A DNA stretch of 64,000 bases from Eulemur rufifrons (GCF_041146395.1 NC_090999.1:67895001-67959000); one strand, 5' to 3'; numbered from the stretch's first letter, positions 33,032 to 47,264 are shown. The notes: a model not told the origin generated them from the letters alone. A program made the numbers and translations.

Positions 33032-35370
33032 TTTTATGAAAGTGCTCCTAACTAAATTTGACCTGAATCTAATTATACTACTTTCCCAAAATATGGAGAA
33101 ATTCTTGAATGTTAAACTTCCATAACAACCCCCCACCAACAAATACTATCACGTTAAACTTCAAAGTAACTATTATCTTTAATAACTTTAATGCATGTTT
33201 GTTGAATTAATTTTTATTTTTATTATCAATTGAAAAAGTTAATTTGCAATACAATTTTCAGGGTCTTTTTGGGACTGAGACAGATGTAAGTTTATGCTTT
33301 TCTCTGTCCTAACTAGTCCCTGAGGACAACTTGCTACCACCCCTTTGAATAGCAGGAAGGACTAAGAACACAATTGTAATGACCTATGATGTGAAAATAC
33401 AAAGAGAGAATGCTATTTAGAAAGAAAATGTTTTAAAGAGTTAGTCTACTAGGGATTGCATGTGATGAAATATAGATACTCTCCGCTGGATGAAGAAGCT
33501 CTCTGGTTCTGGAAGTCAACAAAGTGTCAAATAGAGTAAAATAAAGTAAAATTCTGCACGTTCTTCTGGGTTTCCTTATTAACACAGGAAACACATTCAC
33601 AAGGGATAAAGGAAAATATTTCTTATCCTTCGGTTTCTGCATAGAAGATGTAGATTTTTTACAAGGCACAAATGATTGACTACTATCTTCCATAATGTAA
33701 AACAAAACATAAATTCAAAACATATTTTCTCTTACAAAATTGTCAGTTACTGGCTTGCTATTTCTAATGTTAAAAAATATTGGTAGATCTTATTCTTGTG
33801 AGGTAAATACCGCCAAAAATACAAAAGCCTTCTCCCATCTGCATTGGAACAGAGAAATTGAACTAAATAAGTTGTAGAGATGTTTATAAAGGATAGCAAA
33901 GGACTGGTGAGTGAAGGTATCAAGAATGAGAGATTGAGAGATTGACAAGACAAGGGGAACAAAAGGTTTGCAGAGATGATGCCAAATGAAGGTAGGCATT
34001 CCTTTAACACACCCTGAAGAATGACATTCTGAAAAAAAAACAAAAACTTGAAACATTGAGAGAATAATTTAATCAATTTTTAAAGCTATTTGAAGGAAAA
34101 GAGAAACAGAAATAAGAGAATAGTCAACTTGAAATAGATATTGCATCCCGCTTTCCACCACCACCAAAAAAAGGCAGTGTGAGATAATGTTTGTAGGAAA
34201 CTTTGACAAGTAAGAACTCAGTTGATGCCTAGGAAAGAAATTACAAATAAAACTGGACATTGTGCCTAGACAAAAAGAAAATCCCTACTCCTACAGGTTA
34301 TAAAGAAATTATAAGAAAGTTCCATATGACCTCAAGAGGAAGGTGGTAAAAAAATAAAAAAAGAAAAAAAAATTAGAGACCTAGGAAAAAATAAATACAC
34401 CCAGAAAAAGCCAGTCAATTTAAAACATTATAACATAAAGATTTTGAGCACACATGCTCTCATCTTTGGAGAAAAATTTCCCCTCCCTCAGCACACATGT
34501 ACTCATGCATGCATGTACACACACATACACAAATTCACAAATATATATTGAAATTTATCTGAAATTGAACATAAAGAATGGTGACCAAAATCATTTTCAG
34601 ACACTTCTCTTTAATGAAAGATTTTAGATGCCCCTTCTGTCAAGAGATCAAATGCGACATAGGTAAGGTGTTAGATAATGTTTATGAAAAAACTAAATTG
34701 AATTGAATTGCATTGAATTGAAATTGTTTGAATCCGTTATTCATGAAGAAATATATCTCTTCAATAAAATTAATAACTTGAAACTAAAAAATCAAAAACA
34801 AATACTTTCTGCATCTTTTTTCTTGTCTCTATTTTCCACATCAAGTTTTTCACATACCTAAATTTGGCCAGCTTTGTGAGAGAACTGAATCAGAACTTTT
34901 ACAGCATCTATGCCTCTTGTCAATAAATGTCTGCTATAACATCTGATTTAATTATATACAGCTAGAGCCATGATCATCATAATAATCTTTCATACTTCAA
35001 AGTTAAGTCATTCTTTTTAGAAATAAAAATTTTATGACACAAGTAGACTTTGGACCCCATTTTTTCTAAGTCTATTTTTCAAAAACTAAAAACCATTTTT
35101 GAAGGAAAAAAGGAGAGAAATATTCATACTTTGCTTGATGCTGTTTTCCATTTTGAATTTTCTTTTTGGAAGTTAATATCTTACTTTGACTAAATTGTCA
35201 AGAATTTGTCCCAATATTGTTAAGATCTATGTGTTTCAATATTGTATGATTAAGGCATACCATCAAAGATATAAGAAAGAAGATTGACAGTTGACAGACA
35301 TTGGGAAATTAACAGAAAGCAAAGGGAACAAGGAGGCTAAATCAAAGCAGGCTCTGCATCTGCATAATCC
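33032..35370. other. Unique AT-rich sequence, no gene seen
   Basis: No interspersed repeat was recognised in 2.3 kb. A small pentamer repeat ('aattg' units) occurs at about 34696-34724 and a CA/TG-rich patch at 34500-34535. Minus-strand frames of 88-109 codons (33747-34076) overlap each other and lack domains. Confidence 0.4.
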
Positions 35371-35374
35371 CCTG

Positions 35375-36000
35375 CCTTCATTCAACCAACATTTGCTGCA
35401 CATCTACTATTTCCAGGCATTGTGATAGGCATAAATATATAAAGACAAATAAACCATGCCATATGCCTTCTTAAAGTTCAGAGTCTGCTGAGGAAAATAG
35501 ACAAGTACAACAATAATCACAAAACAATATTATCATTACTGGGATTCAAGAAAGATTTCCTGGATGCCTGGGTACTTGCAGATTAAGATTCAAGTACCTA
35601 AATGGAAAAGAGAGGTAGGTTCTTCAGGCAGCGGTATCAGCATATACAATAACATAGAGTTATGAAACTGTTGGTACATTTGAGAAACTGGATTGTGGAG
35701 CCAGGGAAGGGAGCAGGGAGTAAGGAACTCAGGTAAGAAAGTAGAAAGATCACTCTTTTATGATCAACTAAAGAGTCTAAACTGAACTCCACCCCCCAGA
35801 AAGTAGAGGGAAATTGTTAGAGGATGAAACCATCAGTAACTTGAACAAATTTTCATTTTAGACCTTTCACTCTGTAAGCAATATGGGAGATGAATTAATG
35901 GGCCATTATACCAAGATGAAGTAGGGCAATGGTAGGGCAAGAAAATAAGTTCATTTACTGGATGCTTTGCAATTGAAAAAACTCAGATCAGCCTATTTTA
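35375..36000 (+). repeat. L2-like LINE fragment, part 1
   Basis: The landmarks 'tgctgcacatctactatttc', 'aggcattgtgataggcataa', 'gtctgctgaggaaaatagaca', 'caagaaagatttcctgg' and 'gggcaatggtaggg' follow the order of the long ancient mammalian repeat usually labelled L2. It is highly diverged. Confidence 0.45.
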
Positions 36001-36480
36001 AACCAACAGAAAAATACCTAATTTATTGGCTGTTGTAACTGGAAAGGGCAAGGATGAAACTGAAGTCACTCAAGATGGGATAAATAGGCTCAAAACATGT
36101 CATCCCTGTCATCACTCTGTCAAGCTCTGCTATGTGGTGAGGAACTTGGCACTTTCAGGATTATGTCCTTTGAGCTTGGAGACCATGGGTAAAAAGAGAG
36201 ATGCCATTCTACCCACAATTCAGAAAACTCTGCGGTAATATCTGAATGGCCTGGCTGGATCCTATGCTCCTTTCACCAAGGACTGTGGTCAGGAGGATGG
36301 AACATTCTAATTGGTCAAGCATGGGTGCTCACCTCCATGGCCATGGGGAGAGGGGACTGTGGTAGGCAAGCCCAAAACACCTAGAAAGGTAGTAGATAAG
36401 GATCTGTTACCTAAAAGAAGGTGTGTGTACTAGAAGCAGAAAGAGGGAAAACATTTTGTACAGACAAAAAGCACCAAGTG
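36001..36480. repeat. Unnamed ancient interspersed repeat
   Basis: The sequence interrupts the L2-like block. It contains 'taatttattggctgttgtaac', 'gggataaataggctcaaaaca', 'gtcatcactctgtcaagctc' and 'ctaattggtcaagcatggg', which look like a common ancient mammalian repeat family I cannot name. The 70-codon frame at 36026 lies inside it and is not a credible gene. Confidence 0.3.
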
Positions 36481-36960
36481 TCTACTGTGGTTCAGCAACT
36501 AGGTGGAAACTGACAAGGACATGAACTAACTTGGGGAACTGTTGGTGAAAGAAAAAATATTAATAGAACTAAGAGATATGTAGGAAGCAAAATTGACAAG
36601 ACTTGGCAAGTGGCTGATAGGATTGTGGGTACTCAGTTTTGAGCCATTTGGTAGAGCATTCCTATTTTCTGTCAGAAATAGAAATTGTATAAATTGAAGA
36701 AACCTAAATGTAATATACCCATCACAAAAATACAAGTGTGCCTAGCATTTTGTTTGACAGCTACAGCAACTAAAAGAAACACTGGGGGCAGGGAGAGGAG
36801 GTGGTAAGAGAGAGGGAGAAGTTAGAAGTAACTCCTGGTTATCTGACTGGACCTGCCAAGTGGAGAGTGGTGCCATTTACATGAGTGGGAAATAATTGTT
36901 GGCAAAGATGACCTATTCGGTTTGGCTGTGCCTGGGACATTTATTAGAAATATGATACAT
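36481..36960 (+). repeat. L2-like LINE fragment, part 2
   Basis: It resumes the pattern of the 35.4-36.0 kb block: 'gcaaaattgacaagacttgg', 'gggagaggaggtggtaagag', 'agtaactcctggttatctga' and 'gtggtgccatttacatgag'. The orientation is the same, so the middle block at 36.0-36.5 kb probably inserted into one original element. Confidence 0.4.
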
Positions 36961-37009
36961 CATTACAAAAGGGAATAGCAAGAAATTGGTGCCAAATCAT
37001 CATACTATG

Positions 37010-37205
37010 AGACATCGTGATGCAGTAATTTCAGAGCCAGACAAACCTGAATTTGGATCCAGAAACCCCACTGCATAGCTGTGTGACTCTAAGAAAGTTC
37101 ACTGTCAACTGGTGACTCAAATATAAATGGGGAGAATCACAGCACCTACATCATAGATAATGTACATAGTCTGGCATATGGAAAGAATTCAATAAATCCA
37201 AGTTC
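37010..37205 (+). repeat. MIR SINE
   Basis: 'ttcagagccagacaaacctg', 'aatttggatccagaa', 'agctgtgtgactctaag', 'aatggggagaatcacagcacc' and 'tctggcatatggaaagaattc' appear in MIR order. The copy is nearly complete and diverged. Confidence 0.85.
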
Positions 37206-37254
37206 CCTTCTGACTGGTGTCCTAAGGAAGTACATTACCAAAGACTAATACCAA

Positions 37255-37420
37255 TTCTGAGTGCAAACAGGAATATTTATCCAGTTCATACTACATGCCA
37301 GGCCCCTTAAGTATATTATACATGTAAGAGAGACAACACTTCTAACCTCAAGTAGTTTGCATTTGGAATTCAGATTGGGATTAATGAACAAATAAAATAA
37401 TTTCAGAATGTGAAACATGT
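37255..37420 (+). repeat. L2/MIR3-type 3' fragment
   Basis: 'ttcatactacatgccaggcc', 'acctcaagtagtttgcattt' and 'atgaacaaataaaataattt' follow the L2 3' pattern (place, magnitude, stored quantity and later tail). Confidence 0.4.
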
Positions 37421-37499
37421 TTTAAAGGGACTAAACAGGGTGACATGGTAAAGAGAAAATGCGATGGATCCTACGGATTGGTAGGTTTAGTGCCTTAGA

Positions 37500-38411
37500 C
37501 TTTTCCATCCTGGAAAGGGCGGAGTTTTATCCATAACAGGAATGACATCTACTCCACACACATGAGTTTTCCTTCCTGATATAGTATAGTATATACTATA
37601 TCACCACCACCACCACCATCCTGGGGCTTACAGAATGCCTGGATAATCTATGGGAAATTTCACACAACATTGCCTCAAACCAATTTATGACATTTTATAG
37701 GGGGGAAAAGTGCAAGAATGGGAAAATGACTATGGGATCCACCTGCCCCACCATACACCATACACCTCTGAAATAGCAATGGCTCAAAACATGGGCTACT
37801 TACTACAAGCTCAGGTATCAGTTTAGGTACAACACCCTTCAGAATTGGGGAATATTCTTCAGGATATAGTATATACATTGAATCAATAACCAGCATATTA
37901 TTAGTGTATCCTCAACAACTAGAATACATAAGTCCAGAAATCAAGGGGCAGAAGTGTGGTAATCCCTTCCACCATCATTCAGAGTGAACCAATTGTACAA
38001 GGTGTGCTTCTCATCCCTGAAAACTTGGGCTCTCCTGGATAAGAGGTCCTGATTTCCAAAAGGAGAATTTTGCACTGGAAATAGTACCATTGTAAGAGTT
38101 CCACCAACTTGAAACCACGACTCTCACCTGTGGTTGCCTGTGCCAGTGGAAAAATAGGCAAAGAATGTAGTTCCTATATTGTCAACATTAATAGATTCAG
38201 ATTATCATGAAGAGCTAGAGTTCCTACAATGCAGTGAGGGTGGACAGGAGTACTTCTGGAACCCAGGGGATTCACTGAGGTGGTGTTTGGTGCTTATGTG
38301 CCCAGTGATAATTACAATTGGGAAATTACAACACTATGGCTCAATGAGGGTGAGGCAAATAAAGGCTCAGCTCCCTTGCAGATGAAGGTCTGTGTTTTCC
38401 CACTATGTAAG
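37500..38411. other. Unassigned sequence, possibly old LTR-element debris
   Basis: Runs such as 'gaacccaggggattcactga' and 'ttatgtgcccagtgataatt' give the impression of degraded endogenous-retrovirus internal sequence, but I cannot show a retroviral reading frame or boundary. A perfect hairpin at 37578-37602 and a short CAC repeat (37603-37617) are present. Confidence 0.25.
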
Positions 38412-38782
38412 TGTCTTTGTCAGTTTTCTGTTGCTATAACAGAATGCCTGAGACTTGGTAATTTATACAGTAAAAAAATTATTTCTTACACTTCTGGAGG
38501 CTGAGAAGTCCAAAAGCATGGCAACCGCATCTGGTGAGGGCCTTAGTGCTGCATCACAACACAATGGAAAGCATCACATGGTTAGAGAGCAAGAGTATGC
38601 CAACTCAAGACTCTCTTCCTCTGCTTATAAAGCCACAAGTCTATCATTGGGGACGCAACCTCGTGACCTTATCTAATCCTAATTACCTCTCAAAGGCCCC
38701 ATCTCCAAATATCATTGACCTATGAATTGGGGGATTAAGTTTCCAACACATGAAATTTGAGGAACTTATGCAAACCATAGCA
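38412..38782 (-). mobile_element. MaLR LTR (MST type)
   Basis: A 371-bp LTR with TG...CA ends. Read on the minus strand it starts tgctatggtttgcataag and continues with 'catgtgttggaaacttaatc' and 'gatggggcctttgag', then 'ggctttataagcagaggaag' (TATA-like), 'gccctcaccaga' and 'ttctcagcctccagaa'. It closes with 'attctgttatagcaac'. This is the common MST-class mammalian-apparent LTR retrotransposon. A 5-bp duplication gtaag/gcaag (38407-38411 and 38783-38787) has one change. No internal sequence adjoins, so it is a solo LTR. Confidence 0.85.
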
Positions 38783-38787
38783 GCAAG

Positions 38788-39620
38788 CAACTTAGTGGGA
38801 AAGACTAGCTGAAGTGCTGGTTGTGACAAAAATCTGGAATAAAGAATGGATGAGGAAAATAATGAATATCAACTAAAGTCACAAGATTGTACAGCAGGGA
38901 CCACAAATAGTTCCACAAACTTTCTTGTCATAAGTCTTTCACAAAGATCGCAGTTAGCTATAATACTGAAGATTCTGTGACTGATTAGACTTAATGGAGA
39001 ACATGAACAGATATGAGCAGTACAAGGGGTGGACCTCTTGTGCGCCGCCCCTCTCCCCCCTCCCCTCATATCCTCTTAGCCACTTTTTACCGTGGCCATC
39101 ACTACAGTAAGGAGCTTTGCACAGGAGTAGCCTGAAAGCATCTCACTTCAGCTATAGCACATGTCTCTTGCTTTCTAACGCAGGGCTTCTCTGGCTTTAT
39201 GATATGGAATAATGATGTTGGACCAGTAGCAATCACATACGTGTGTAACCTGTAAGCAAAGGAAATAACATCCATAGGATAATTTTTTCCCAAGAGGGAA
39301 GAGACTTTGTCAATAATATTTATTATTTTCTGTCCCTGGTGGAGGGAAAAGTAGAGGAACAAGGAGAAAATTCTATGGTATACTCCATTTAGCTTCTCAG
39401 AACATCTCCAGAGGATCAAGCCTACTTGGCTACCACATTATCAACTAAAGAACATACCATTTTGAATTGGCTTTCTGTCTTTCCTGTTTCATTCTCCCCT
39501 GTCCTACACTCCTATTTTCCTGGATTACCTCCCCAAATGAACTACCTACATATAAGCCCTTGTATCCCATTTTGCTTTCTGATGACTTAAGCTGAGCTCG
39601 TACCTTTCCTATAATTCTCC
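38788..39620. other. Unassigned sequence, possibly old LTR-element debris
   Basis: It continues the flavour of 37.5-38.4 kb ('cagaacatctccagaggatc', 'accacattatcaactaaag', 'acctccccaaatgaactacc'). The MaLR may therefore have landed inside an older retroelement. No reading frame survives and the assignment is tentative. Confidence 0.25.
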
Positions 39621-41492
<1,872 letters not shown>

Positions 41493-42129
41493 CTACATCT
41501 TAGTATTAAAATATACTTATCAAATTGTTCAAATGCTGTTATAATTTCCTGATTCTTCTCCCCCCAAAAATGATCTCAAGAATATATGAAAATCTAACTT
41601 CAACCAGTTTATATTATTGGGAAATCTACATTTTAAAATTATTATTATTACAGATATTTGTATATTTATCATTTTTATCTCTGCACTTAAAACAAGTTAC
41701 CAATAAGCACACTAAGGGTCAATTTATGATCGGCAAGAAAAAGGAGGAAAATGTTGATTCTACAGTTCATTGTAAGTTTATTTTTGGAGAAACAAAAGCC
41801 AGATGAACATTATGTGGAGCAACTCAGTGTTGAGCATGATGTCGTGTATCCCATGGTAGGCTCTCAGGTGCTAGTGTACAGCATCCCCTGGACTCCCTAT
41901 TGGCAAGCTTGCTGCTCAGTTCCTACAGATCCACAACTCCCACCACATCAGGAGTTCACACAGCCACCAGCACCATACTATGCCAGCAAGAGATAGAAAA
42001 CACTTTCCATAACTCAAAAAGGGATGACCAGAAGTTTTATTCGTTTCTATTGCATTGTTTTGTTGCTTGAGACTGCATGTTCATAAAGATGAAACCAAGT
42101 ATTGCATGTGTGTAAAGAAAAATAATCAC
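41493..42129. other. Unique sequence, no gene seen
   Basis: There is no recognised repeat. The 81-codon frame at 41751 starts in AT-rich sequence and has no family resemblance. Confidence 0.35.
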
Positions 42130-42390
42130 CCCAGATCTATTATCTATTACCCAGAGATAACAACCGATTAACATTTTGAGCTGTATAACTCCAATACATT
42201 CAAGAAATTTTTTATGAATATGTGTTATAGGTATATACATATCATATATACATATTTCTTTCATAACTTGCTTCATTCAACACATACCATACTGTTTCTT
42301 TTTATTAATCAACTTTATATCTTAAGTATGTGTATGTTAACAAATAAATATACAATTACTTTATTACTTACATTGGAGAAGTTGTACTTT
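42130..42390 (-). repeat. Old L1M 3'-region fragment, part 1
   Basis: 'cccagagataacaaccgatt' and 'aacattttgagctgtataac', followed by 'tgtgttataggtatatac' and 'acttgcttcattcaaca', match the reverse-oriented 3' region of ancient L1M elements. It is interrupted by the MIR at 42391-42625 and resumes after it. Confidence 0.55.
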
Positions 42391-42625
42391 ATAGTATTTG
42401 TGCAAAAGCTCTGGAATCAAACTAAAGTTTGAACCTCAGTCTTATTGATCAGTTGTGTGATCTTGTGCAAGATAAACTCCTTGACCCTCATTTTCCTCAC
42501 TTATAGAATGGTTATCATAATATTATCTACCTTATAGGATCATTGCAAATATTAAATGAGTCAATATATACAAAGAAGTTATAATAATATCTAGCACATA
42601 AGTATACAATAAATGTCACTTATCA
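42391..42625 (+). repeat. MIR SINE
   Basis: 'gctctggaatcaaactaaag', 'gaacctcagtcttattgatc', 'agttgtgtgatcttgtgc', 'cctcattttcctcacttata' and 'tatctaccttataggatcat', with end 'tatctagcacataagta', form a nearly full MIR. It splits an older L1M. Confidence 0.85.
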
Positions 42626-43130
42626 TTTTTAAAGCTTCATAATATTCCATCATGTAGTTCTCTATAATTTATTTGACAAATCCCCTATTGTTAATTATTT
42701 GCAAATTTTTGCTATTAAAAACACAGAAATAGTATCCGTGTACATACATCTTTTCATATATTTCTATTTTGAGGAAGAATAAATTTATAGAAATAGAATT
42801 TCTCAAAGCCTCTACAGAGCTGTGGGTCTTTTGAAACTGATTGCCACTTTGCCCTCAGAAATGTTGAACCACCTTTTGCCCATCAAGTAGAGAATACTCA
42901 TTTTAAAAATATTGAACCTAGATTATCAGCCTTTTAAACTTCTGTCAATTTGATAGGCCAAAAAAGTGGGGAGGCCTTCATTATTATTATTATCTGTTTA
43001 CATGCTTACAAATATTTGTTAGTCATTTGTATTTCTTCTTTTTTATGAATAATTTCCTGTTCATGTTCTAACCATTTTAAAATTTTTATTTAGGCCCTTT
43101 TCTTCTTCCAATTGGTTTATAAGAACTATT
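42626..43130 (-). repeat. Old L1M fragment, part 2
   Basis: 'cttcataatattccatcatg', 'aatcccctattgttaatt', 'gattgccactttgccctcag', 'ctgtcaatttgataggcc' and 'ttcctgttcatgttctaacc' are the standard reverse-oriented ancient L1 landmarks in order. It continues the element begun at 42130. Confidence 0.65.
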
Positions 43131-43880
43131 AAAGCATAAGAGAAAACAACCATTAGTCATGAATGCTGCAAATGTTTATACCATGACTAAAGTGTTTCAA
43201 TAACTCTCTGGCAAGTATTAGGAGAACACAGACTTCCCTGAAAAACTAGCACTTGTGCTCCAAAAGAAAGCCAACCATTTGCATTGCCTGCTCCCCTGAG
43301 TGTTCCACTGGCTAATCAGTTATGGCCAGAGTGGTGGCAACAACCAAGGAAGGAGATTCTGTTTGTACAGGAGCTGACCTTGCCATCTCTTCTATTAAAT
43401 CCAACCCCAGGAGAGTAGAAATAGAAGACAGAGGGGAAGAGAAATTTAGAATGGCTTCACTCCTACTCTGAGAGGAGAGTGTAAACTCCTTGTAGGTACG
43501 TGGAAGCCCACCCCATCCTACTTGAATAGGGAGAAAGAGAAGAGAGGAATGCAGCTTTAAACTGACTCCACCAGAACATCTTAATTATTAAAAGTTACAA
43601 GAAAGCCATGAGATCTGTCCAAGATGAGAAAGGAAACTCAACAGAGCACAATGAAAGGGAAAGATTGAAGAAAAATTACCATATCTTGTGTCTGCTCCTC
43701 CTTGAGTTCAAGCAGTTTATAGAATAATATGCAATCCTAATTAAAATTTATAAAACAAAAGATGTAAAAACATATCTAAAAACTTTATTCGATTAATTCC
43801 CACTGTAAGAAAAGCATTTTTGATCAGATCTCTAAATCCAAAGGGTATTTTAAAGCTGTTTTTGATTAATATTCTTACAG
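43131..43880. other. Unique sequence, no gene seen
   Basis: There is no recognised repeat or exon. Confidence 0.4.
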
Positions 43881-43904
43881 AATACTTTTTAATTATATTT
43901 TATT

Positions 43905-44090
43905 GTATTTATTAACGATTTATTGAGTGCCTACTATGCACCAACTGCTGTTCAAGGTACTAGAGATTTGAGATAGACTATGGACAACAAAGAAATTTAT
44001 AATATCCATATAAAGTCAGTTTTTTACAGATGTTTATGAAGAAAAATAAATCATAATGAAGTGCTAGGTATATCAATGACGTTGAGAGGG
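43905..44090 (+). repeat. L2-type 3' fragment
   Basis: 'acgatttattgagtgcctac', 'tatgcaccaactgctgttc' and 'aaggtactagagatttgag' form the L2 'ttattgagcacctactatg' type 3' region, with a diverged tail. Confidence 0.5.
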
Positions 44091-44484
44091 CTTTTTATAG
44101 ATTAGATGATGAGAGAAATCTCTGAGGATTTAACACGGTGGCCGAAACTTTAAAAATGTGCACAAGTTTAACAGGAATATAAAAGAATGCTGAATATCAT
44201 GGCTACCAGATCAATGGAAAATATTATATAAGCAGGTTTAGCTCTGTTGATTGGTAAGTCTATTAGTTGTCAAGCAAAACTGATCTTGAGAGATACAAAA
44301 TCTCCCTATATTTAGAAATGTCATTATCATTTATGATTCATCTATGGGCCAAAACAGGTAAAATATAACACAGTATATCTGTTTCCATTTGGTCATTTCC
44401 TGGCTATTTGGGAAGACAAATAGGTAGAGGGGATTGAATTGACCTATAAAAGGTAGGATTAGGTAGAGGAAACCTTAAAAATTA

Positions 44485-44600
44485 ATTTATTTATTTAACT
44501 AATATTTATTGAACATCTACTATGAGCATAATTCAACACTGGTTCACCAAAACATTTGCAATTCCTCCTGACACATTTTTTTAGCACTTGGCACACTAGC
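44485..44600 (+). repeat. L2-type 3' fragment
   Basis: 'aactaatatttattgaacatc' followed by 'tactatgagcataattcaac' is the same L2 3' pattern as at 43.9 kb. Confidence 0.4.
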
Positions 44601-44700
44601 TTGCACAATGCAGACCCCCAAATTGAATGACTGAATGGGGGAGATAGAAGAGGGGGGGATTTTTATGTCTTGTACAGAAAAAAATCAATAGAAATGGCAC

Positions 44701-45248
44701 TGTGTCCTAGGATGATGGAGTTTAGGACACTCTTCACCAAAATATAGCACCCTGGCATTTGGAAAAACAGCAGAAGCAGGAAAGTCACTTTTACCTTCCC
44801 TCAGTCCTTTCCCCCTGAAGCAGGTGATAAAATCTAGGAAGAATTTTCTGAACTTTCCCAGAAGCAGAAGACCCTTATTCAAGAGGTGCCCTTCCCATAC
44901 CTGGAGGAAAGGAGCATTCTTATCTCTGAAGGCACATAGCCACAGAAACAAATCTGAACAAACACGCCTTGCTAAATTCCCTGCACTTTATTGCCATTTT
45001 AATCATACTTTTTTATCCAATAATACTACTCTACAACTGTCTATTTCTTCATCAAACCGAGCACAAAAATACATAGGCTTAAAAAAACATACACTGGTTT
45101 ATCCATTTCCTTGGGTCTGTATTGCCTTATGGAGACTCCTGTGTTAAATAAATTTGTATGTTTTTCTCTTGTTAATCTGTCTTTTATTATATAGGCCTCA
45201 GCTGTGAACCTCGTGATACATGAAGAAAAAGTATTTTCTCTTCCCCGT
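44701..45248 (+). mobile_element. ERVL LTR, MLT2 type
   Basis: The LTR starts tgtgtcctag and carries 'accctggcatttggaaaaac', 'gcaggaaagtcacttttacc', 'ccacagaaacaaatctgaac', 'actggtttatccatttcctt' and a TATA-poor U3. AATAAA lies in 'gtgttaaataaatttg' (about 45143), then 'ctgtcttttattatataggcc'. This is the MLT2-type LTR of the ERVL class. No internal viral sequence adjoins. The 88- and 107-codon frames here are incidental. Confidence 0.8.
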
Positions 45249-45447
45249 GACGTTAATATCACTTATCAAATGCCTGTTTTTAATTTTTGATAATATATTA
45301 ATGTGAAATATACTATAGCGTATATATTACCAAATATCTATTTTATTTAATATTTAGATTTTATTCTAAAATAATATTATTTTATTAATAATAAAATTAT
45401 CTGAGGGTAAATAGAATTTATCATGCCTAGAATAAATTAAGGATATG
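45249..45447. other. AT-rich unique sequence
   Basis: A very AT-rich spacer ('aataatattattttatta') between the MLT2 LTR and a lemur Alu. No feature was recognised. Confidence 0.4.
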
Positions 45448-45793
45448 GGCCGGGCGCAATGAATGGCTCACACCTGTAATCCTAGCACTCTGGGAGGCTG
45501 AGGCAGGAGGATCGCTCGAGGTCAGGAGTTCGAGACCAGCCTGAGCAAGAGCAAGACCCCATCTCTACTAAAAATAGAAAGAAATTATCTGGCCAACTAA
45601 AAATATATATAGAAAAAATTAGCCGGGCATGGTGGCGCATGCCTTTAGTCCCAGCTACTCGGGAGGCTGAGGCAGTAGGATCGCTTAAGCCCAGGAGTTT
45701 GAGGTTGCTGTGAGCTAGGCTGACGCCACAGCACTCACTCTAGCCCGAGCAACAAAGCGAGACTCTGTCTCAGAAAAAAATAAATAAATAAAT
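45448..45793 (+). repeat. Lemur-type Alu SINE, full length
   Basis: It starts ggccgggcgc and has an intact-looking B box 'gttcgagaccagcctgag'. It has the middle segment 'tagaaagaaattatctggcc' plus 'aactaaaaatatatatag', a right arm 'gctgacgccacagcactcac' and an A-rich tail with 'aaataaataaata'. Target duplication aaggatatg/aaagatatg (45439-45447 and 45794-45802) has one mismatch. Low divergence suggests a fairly young copy of the strepsirrhine radiation. Confidence 0.95.
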
Positions 45794-45802
45794 AAAGATA
45801 TG

Positions 45803-46294
45803 ATAACACTCTTAGATAATAATTGTGTTTAGGGAACATTATGCGCTTATGACATGTTTGAATCCATGTAATAATTTTTTTTTTCTGGATGTTCCTTGCC
45901 AATCCATGTAATAAATTAAATGAACAATCTACTACAAAGCCTAAGAGACCCATGAAAACCAATTTTACACATATTTATCCCTCATTTATGAGATAAGAGA
46001 TAATCCTTGTTGTCATTTTAAAATATAATGTTGATTAATGTTAAGTTCAGGAAAGGGCATTGGATTAGTCATCAGCCCAACAAATTTTGAGAGAAGCGTA
46101 GAAATTGCAAAATGTACCATATCTTCTGTGAAAGGGGACACAGAGGTCCTGTCTGGTTATGTCTGGACTTCCTTTGAGAATCAGATAATCCAACCTTAGT
46201 TATACAGCTCTGCATGTATTCCAGTGGTAACTTAGTAAATGTTTATTCAGTTTGTGTGACATCTGATATGGACACTGCAATCTTTACTTTCACT
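45803..46294. other. Unique sequence, no gene seen
   Basis: There is no clear repeat. 'agtaaatgtttattcagttt' (46234-46253) has a weak L2/MIR3 flavour. Confidence 0.35.
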
Positions 46295-47040
46295 GTAAGC
46301 ATAAAGAAATCCTAAAGATCATACTCCTAAACAACCAATAGGCCCAAGAAGAAATTAAAAGAGAAACTTAAAAATATCTTGAGACAAACAAAAATGGAAA
46401 CACAAAATACAAAAACTTATGGGATACAGCAAGAGTAGTTCTAAGAGGGAAATTTATAGCAATAAATGCCTACATAAAAAAAGAATAAATATCCCAAATA
46501 AACAACCTAATGTTATACTTCAAGGAACTCTAAAGAAAAAGGACAAACTAAGATCAAAATAAAAAAAAATAGAAATCAGAACAGAAATAAATGAAACAGA
46601 GACTTGAAGAAGAATGGGAAAAGATCAATGAAAGGATCTTTATTTTTTGAAAAAATAAACAAAATCAACAGAGCTTTAACTTAAAATAAAGAAAAGTCAA
46701 ACTTATAGAAACAGAGGGTAGAAAGGTGGTTACCAGAGCTGGGGGTGAGAGGCCATGGGGAGATGTTTGTCAAAGGACATAAAACTTTAATTAGACAGGA
46801 GGAACAAGCCGTATCATGGTGACTACAGTTAATAACAATGCATGGTATATTCAAAAATTGCTAAGAGAGTAGAGTTTGTATTCTCACACAAAAAATGATA
46901 AGAATGAGGCAAATGTGTATGTTAAATAGCTTACTTTAGCCATTTCACAAAGTATATGCATCAAAACATCATGTTTACATTATAAACATAGATAATTTTT
47001 ACTTTTAAATTAAATTTTTTTTTATTTTTAAATTAAAAAA
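46295..47040 (+). repeat. L1 with internal deletion
   Basis: 46295-46680 is ORF2 linker sequence ('cttatgggatacagcaagag', 'gtagttctaagagggaaattt', 'aatgcctacataaaaaaag'). From about 46690 it jumps to the 3' UTR ('ggtagaaaggtggttaccag', 'agctgggggtgagaggc', 'caaaatgataagaatgaggc'), ending in an A/T-rich tail near 47040. About 2.5 kb of the reverse transcriptase and C-terminus are absent. It is dead and old (L1MA-like). Confidence 0.75.
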
Positions 47041-47264
47041 AGAATTCCTGAATTCTACCATTAGGACTCCCCCAGTCTTCTGCTATTTCACAGAATTTCC
47101 TTGTTCACCTTCCCCTCTCCCTTAATCCTCCAAGATAGTCCATTGGTCCTACTCCATTACACAATGGCTTTTCGAAATTTTAGGATACTTGTCCTGTTCT
47201 TGGGACCTTTTGTCCTAATCTTCACTGTCAGTATTTTAAAGTAGATTAAGAATTATCAAATTCT

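Noticed and set aside
33747..34076. Overlapping 109- and 88-codon minus-strand frames
   Set aside because: Two frames are open over the same AT-rich bases, typical of low stop-codon density, and no motif is present.
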